NCBI RefSeq assembly: GCF_025398035.1
Contig: NZ_CP104558.1
Span: 682,001 to 746,000 of the forward strand
DNA from: Rossellomorea vietnamensis
GTDB taxonomy: Bacteria; Bacillota; Bacilli; Bacillales; Bacillaceae_B
Direction: 5' to 3'
DNA length: 64,000 nucleotides
Shown: positions 61,753-64,000 of the stretch, piece after piece
Layout: each line of letters opens with the position of its first letter
Numbering within the stretch: position 1 is the first letter of the stretch
Position numbers and translations under genes: made by a program
Notes under the pieces: generated by a model
The model's input: the letters and a program-made list of their open reading frames with translations, nothing else
The model's database searches: none
What the model was told of the DNA's origin: nothing

Positions 61753-61836
61753 TGGAAAAGATGGAGATGCAAGCAGGGATTTTCACATTTTATTCGAATA
61801 TTGTACTATAACACTTATTGGTAAGGAGTAACTGCG

Positions 61837-62613
61837 TTGATACAATCTTTCAAATTAAATGTTCAAACCTTTGGTCAAAAAATGCCCGTTTATATTTTTC
61901 AAGTTGATGATGTTCTTGTAGACACGGGGCCGTATAGTATGAAAAACGAAGTTCGTACCATTTTCAAAGAGCTTCCAATCAAGCGGGTCATCCACACCCA
62001 TCACCATGAAGATCATACCGGTAATAGTGCTTGGATTGAACGATTTTATTCCCTTCCTCAATGGATTCATCCTCTGGGAATCGATAAGTGCAATCATAGT
62101 ACCAAACTGCCTTTCTACCGGGCCATGTTTTGGCATAACCGCCCTTCGTTTCATCCGAAGGCTCTTCAAGAGGCTACATTTGAGACCGAGCACCATACTT
62201 TTCAAATCGTCCATACTCCCGGCCATGCTGAAGATCATATTGTCCTGGTCGATGAGGAAAAAGGGATTTGCTTCTCCGGAGATTTATATTTATTTCATTC
62301 TCCCACGTCTAATTTCTCGTTCGAATCGGTACCAGAACTGATTCGTTCCATAAACAAAGTCCTGACGTATTCCTTTGAAGAGGTGTATTGTTCTCATCAA
62401 GGGTACCTTAAGCACGGTAGAAAGTTGCTGGTGAAAAAAAGGGATTACCTTCTCCGCCTCCAGGAATCTGTCACGAAAGCTCATCTGGAAGGAAAATCAG
62501 CCAAGGAAATACGGAAAAACCTCCTGCCGAAAAACAAACTGTTTCAATACATCTCTTTCTTTGAAAATTCTCCTACACATACCGTCAAATCAATCATCAA
62601 AGAAATTTCCTAA
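61837..62613 (+). CDS. Metallo-beta-lactamase-fold hydrolase
   Basis: 258 residues. HTHHHEDHTG (55-64) gives the HxHxDH zinc site; TPGHAEDH near 132 and FSGDLYLF near 154 give the other ligands, with a final His in SHQGYLKH. Glyoxalase II-like arrangement, but the substrate is open (thioesters, lactones, nucleotides). TTG start with AAGGAG 8 nt upstream. Ends at the long GGGACGGACC hairpin. Confidence 0.86.
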   Translation: MIQSFKLNVQTFGQKMPVYIFQVDDVLVDTGPYSMKNEVRTIFKELPIKRVIHTHHHEDHTGNSAWIERFYSLPQWIHPLGIDKCNHSTKLPFYRAMFWHNRPSFHPKALQEATFETEHHTFQIVHTPGHAEDHIVLVDEEKGICFSGDLYLFHSPTSNFSFESVPELIRSINKVLTYSFEEVYCSHQGYLKHGRKLLVKKRDYLLRLQESVTKAHLEGKSAKEIRKNLLPKNKLFQYISFFENSPTHTVKSIIKEIS

Positions 62614-62654
62614 ATGAAAGATCCGTCCCTCTGTGAGGGACGGACCTTTCATTT
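62612..62654. terminator. Bidirectional terminator built from inverted GGGACGGACC repeats
   Basis: AAATGAAAGATCCGTCCCT-CTGTG-AGGGACGGACCTTTCATTT, 18 of 19 pairs, between convergent genes; both stop codons touch it. It is the most structured copy of the dispersed repeat in the window. Confidence 0.85.
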
Positions 62655-63258
62655 ACACATTTTCGACATGTGGAATGCTCCGCCTGATATCAAACTTGTT
62701 GATGATATCCAAGATTCTTGTCGCGATGAATTGACACGCTATGGCGAATAGAATGATTTTCAGATCCACTACGATCCCTGTTAAGAGTAATACACTGCCA
62801 TTTATAGCGAATAACGTCTTCCCGGGTGAGTATCCTTTCAGCTTGGAAATGATCAGGGCTAAAATGTCCATGCCCCCGGAGGATGCACCCATCCTGAATA
62901 GGACTCCGACGCCGATTCCAAAAAGGATGCTTCCAATGAGAAGATCCACAAATACAAATGAAACAGTACCCGTCATCAATGGATCTGCCGCATCCACCAC
63001 CACTGAAGTGACGGTTACGCAATACATGGTCCAGAAGGCATTTCCCTTCCCAAGCCACTTTATAGCTGCTCCCAATAAACACGCGTTCATAACCCATAAG
63101 GTATCCGCAAACGGGACATGCAGTAAATAGTTTAATAGCACACTCACACTTGCTGCACCACCGGAAGGGATGAAGTGGGGAAACAAAAACACGGCCATAG
63201 CCAAACCTTGTATGGTTGATGCCAACCCTAAAATGACTGCTTTTCTCAACACACCCAT
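62653..63258 (-). CDS. YitT family membrane protein (DUF161 only)
   Basis: 201 residues, about six helices. FPHFIPSGGAASVSVLLNYLL and FRMGASSGGMDILALIISKLKG are the paired DUF161 repeats; the cytoplasmic DUF2179 domain present in the paralogue at 49972 is missing, so this is the short form. Function unknown. The ATG starts 126 bp after the Ada gene end with an unremarkable site. Terminates in the long hairpin. Confidence 0.83.
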   Translation of the reverse strand: MGVLRKAVILGLASTIQGLAMAVFLFPHFIPSGGAASVSVLLNYLLHVPFADTLWVMNACLLGAAIKWLGKGNAFWTMYCVTVTSVVVDAADPLMTGTVSFVFVDLLIGSILFGIGVGVLFRMGASSGGMDILALIISKLKGYSPGKTLFAINGSVLLLTGIVVDLKIILFAIACQFIATRILDIINKFDIRRSIPHVENV

Positions 63259-63383
63259 ATGTACATTGCTCCCAATTCTGTAAGAACTCTATTTCATAGT
63301 CTAGTAGCTCTTTCCGGAATCTGCAACACCTAATTACTCATGGAAGCATTGAATCATTTACATATGAGAGAAACTGCTGTACA

Positions 63384-64000
63384 TCATCCTAACTGCCCCT
63401 TCTTATCTGCCACCTTCCGTTCATGCTCAATCAACCATTTTTTCCGGTTAAGACCTCCCGCATAACCTGCTAAATCACCATTTGCCCTGATCACTCTGTG
63501 ACAAGGTATGATGATGGCAAGCTGGTTACATCCATTTGCCCTTGCCACTGCACGTACGGCGTCAGGTTGATCGATATTTTGGGCGACCTCGGTATATGAT
63601 CTTGTTTCCCCAATTGGAATTCTTTTTAGCTCACTCCATACTTTCCTTTGGAATGGAGATCCACTCATATGGATAGGAGTGGTAAACGCTGACAAGTTTC
63701 CGTTAAAGTAAGCGTCCAGTTCCTTTTCTATCGAACGAAGTGGTTCTGATGTGCCCGGAATGATGGCTGACTTTGTTTTATGTCTCAACCTTTCCACTTC
63801 CCGTTCCAGGCCCCGTCTGTCAACAAACTCTAATAAATGAAGTTCCTTTTCATCAGAAATCCCGATCATCGGCCCGAGTCTGGTATCGATCCACGCTGTT
63901 TTTAACACAGTATTATGTTCGGAACAAGCCGGAGCTGAACCCATTATTTTTGAAAAAGCGTCTCTAAATCCACTGGCTGATTCATAACCGGTTACATGTT
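63384..64000 (-). CDS. Bifunctional Ada-type regulator/O6-methylguanine-DNA methyltransferase (5' end outside window)
   Basis: The last 206 codons of a gene that enters from the right. Residues at the edge (HVTGYESASGFRDAFSKIMG) are the end of an AraC-type helix-turn-helix, in frame with the methyltransferase; so the ATG at 63944 is not the true start. The C-terminal part contains the active-site PCHRVIRANGDLAGYAGGLNRKKWL, with Cys in PCHRV accepting the methyl group. This is the Ada layout, joined in one chain, as in E. coli Ada, rather than the split AdaA/AdaB of B. subtilis. The metal-binding N-domain is outside the window. Confidence 0.9.
   Translation of the reverse strand, partial: HVTGYESASGFRDAFSKIMGSAPACSEHNTVLKTAWIDTRLGPMIGISDEKELHLLEFVDRRGLEREVERLRHKTKSAIIPGTSEPLRSIEKELDAYFNGNLSAFTTPIHMSGSPFQRKVWSELKRIPIGETRSYTEVAQNIDQPDAVRAVARANGCNQLAIIIPCHRVIRANGDLAGYAGGLNRKKWLIEHERKVADKKGQLG

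Noticed and set aside
1..64000. CRISPR arrays, prophage, transposases, rRNA or tRNA genes
   Set aside because: No regularly spaced repeats, phage modules, transposase motifs or rRNA/tRNA segments were seen; the T-boxes account for the tRNA-like regulatory signals.

Overview
The window reads as chromosomal DNA of a low-to-moderate GC, Gram-positive, spore-forming Bacillaceae (Bacillus sensu lato; Rossellomorea or a close relative is my best guess from protein character, not proven). The supporting signs are strong AGGAGG ribosome sites, frequent TTG and GTG starts, tyrosine and threonine T-box leaders, a KinB-like kinase, an RsbR-type stressosome protein, an LtaS-type enzyme, UppP, PssA and many tight intrinsic terminators. 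No rRNA, tRNA, prophage, insertion sequence or CRISPR array was seen.

Layout. 0-7 kb: a cut-off OpuCB-like osmolyte permease, a TetR regulator with a divergent RND pump, a DHA2 drug exporter and a DinB-fold protein. 7-11 kb: a TetR/ABC-2 exporter operon and a pair of fluoride channels behind a structured leader. 11-16 kb: MgtE and a SWIM-SNF2 helicase. 16-20 kb: a possible 26-residue holin-like toxin, an acetate transporter, a double ferritin-like protein, a GNAT-pentapeptide fusion and a serine hydrolase. 20-26 kb: T-box-controlled TyrRS, an O-methyltransferase, an SMP-30 protein and a solitary RNase J. 25-34 kb: MarR/nitroreductase/monooxygenase, a HAD phosphatase, an FAD enzyme, ArsR/MFS and RlmN. 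34-38 kb: a FusB-type EF-G binding protein, a CD3324-type HTH protein behind a candidate leader peptide, two GNATs and an RsbR paralogue. 38-47 kb: an esterase-S51 peptidase fusion, an M14 peptidase, a lipase, PadR/ChrA and PssA. 47-53 kb: a short ThrRS without editing domains behind two tandem T-boxes, UppP, a YitT protein and a KinB-like kinase. 53-58 kb: a four-gene operon of a TMEM164/YwaF-like membrane protein, a PlsY-like acyltransferase, a GNAT-aminotransferase fusion and an LtaS-like enzyme. 58-64 kb: a hydrolase, a DUF3231 protein, GlpQ with a Pho-box-like promoter, an MBL enzyme, a second YitT protein and the end of an Ada fusion.

The best candidate for an undescribed system is the 53-58 kb operon. 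All four products belong to lipid, acyl-transfer or phosphoglycerol-transfer families, and the central gene fuses an N-acyltransferase-like domain to a PLP aminotransferase. This would fit a pathway that makes an amino-containing lipid or lipid-anchored polymer; the idea is inferred from families and gene order only. Other notable items are the short ThrRS with tandem T-boxes, a leader ORF with competing hairpins at 35 kb, a dispersed GGGACGGACC repeat in the right half, and two unusual domain fusions (GNAT-pentapeptide and esterase-S51).

Many regulators sit beside their likely targets with visible palindromes: TetR at 1.65 kb and 10.3 kb, MarR at 27.0 kb, ArsR at 32.5 kb and PadR at 43.2 kb. 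The window is therefore rich in self-contained, locally regulated export and detoxification units.
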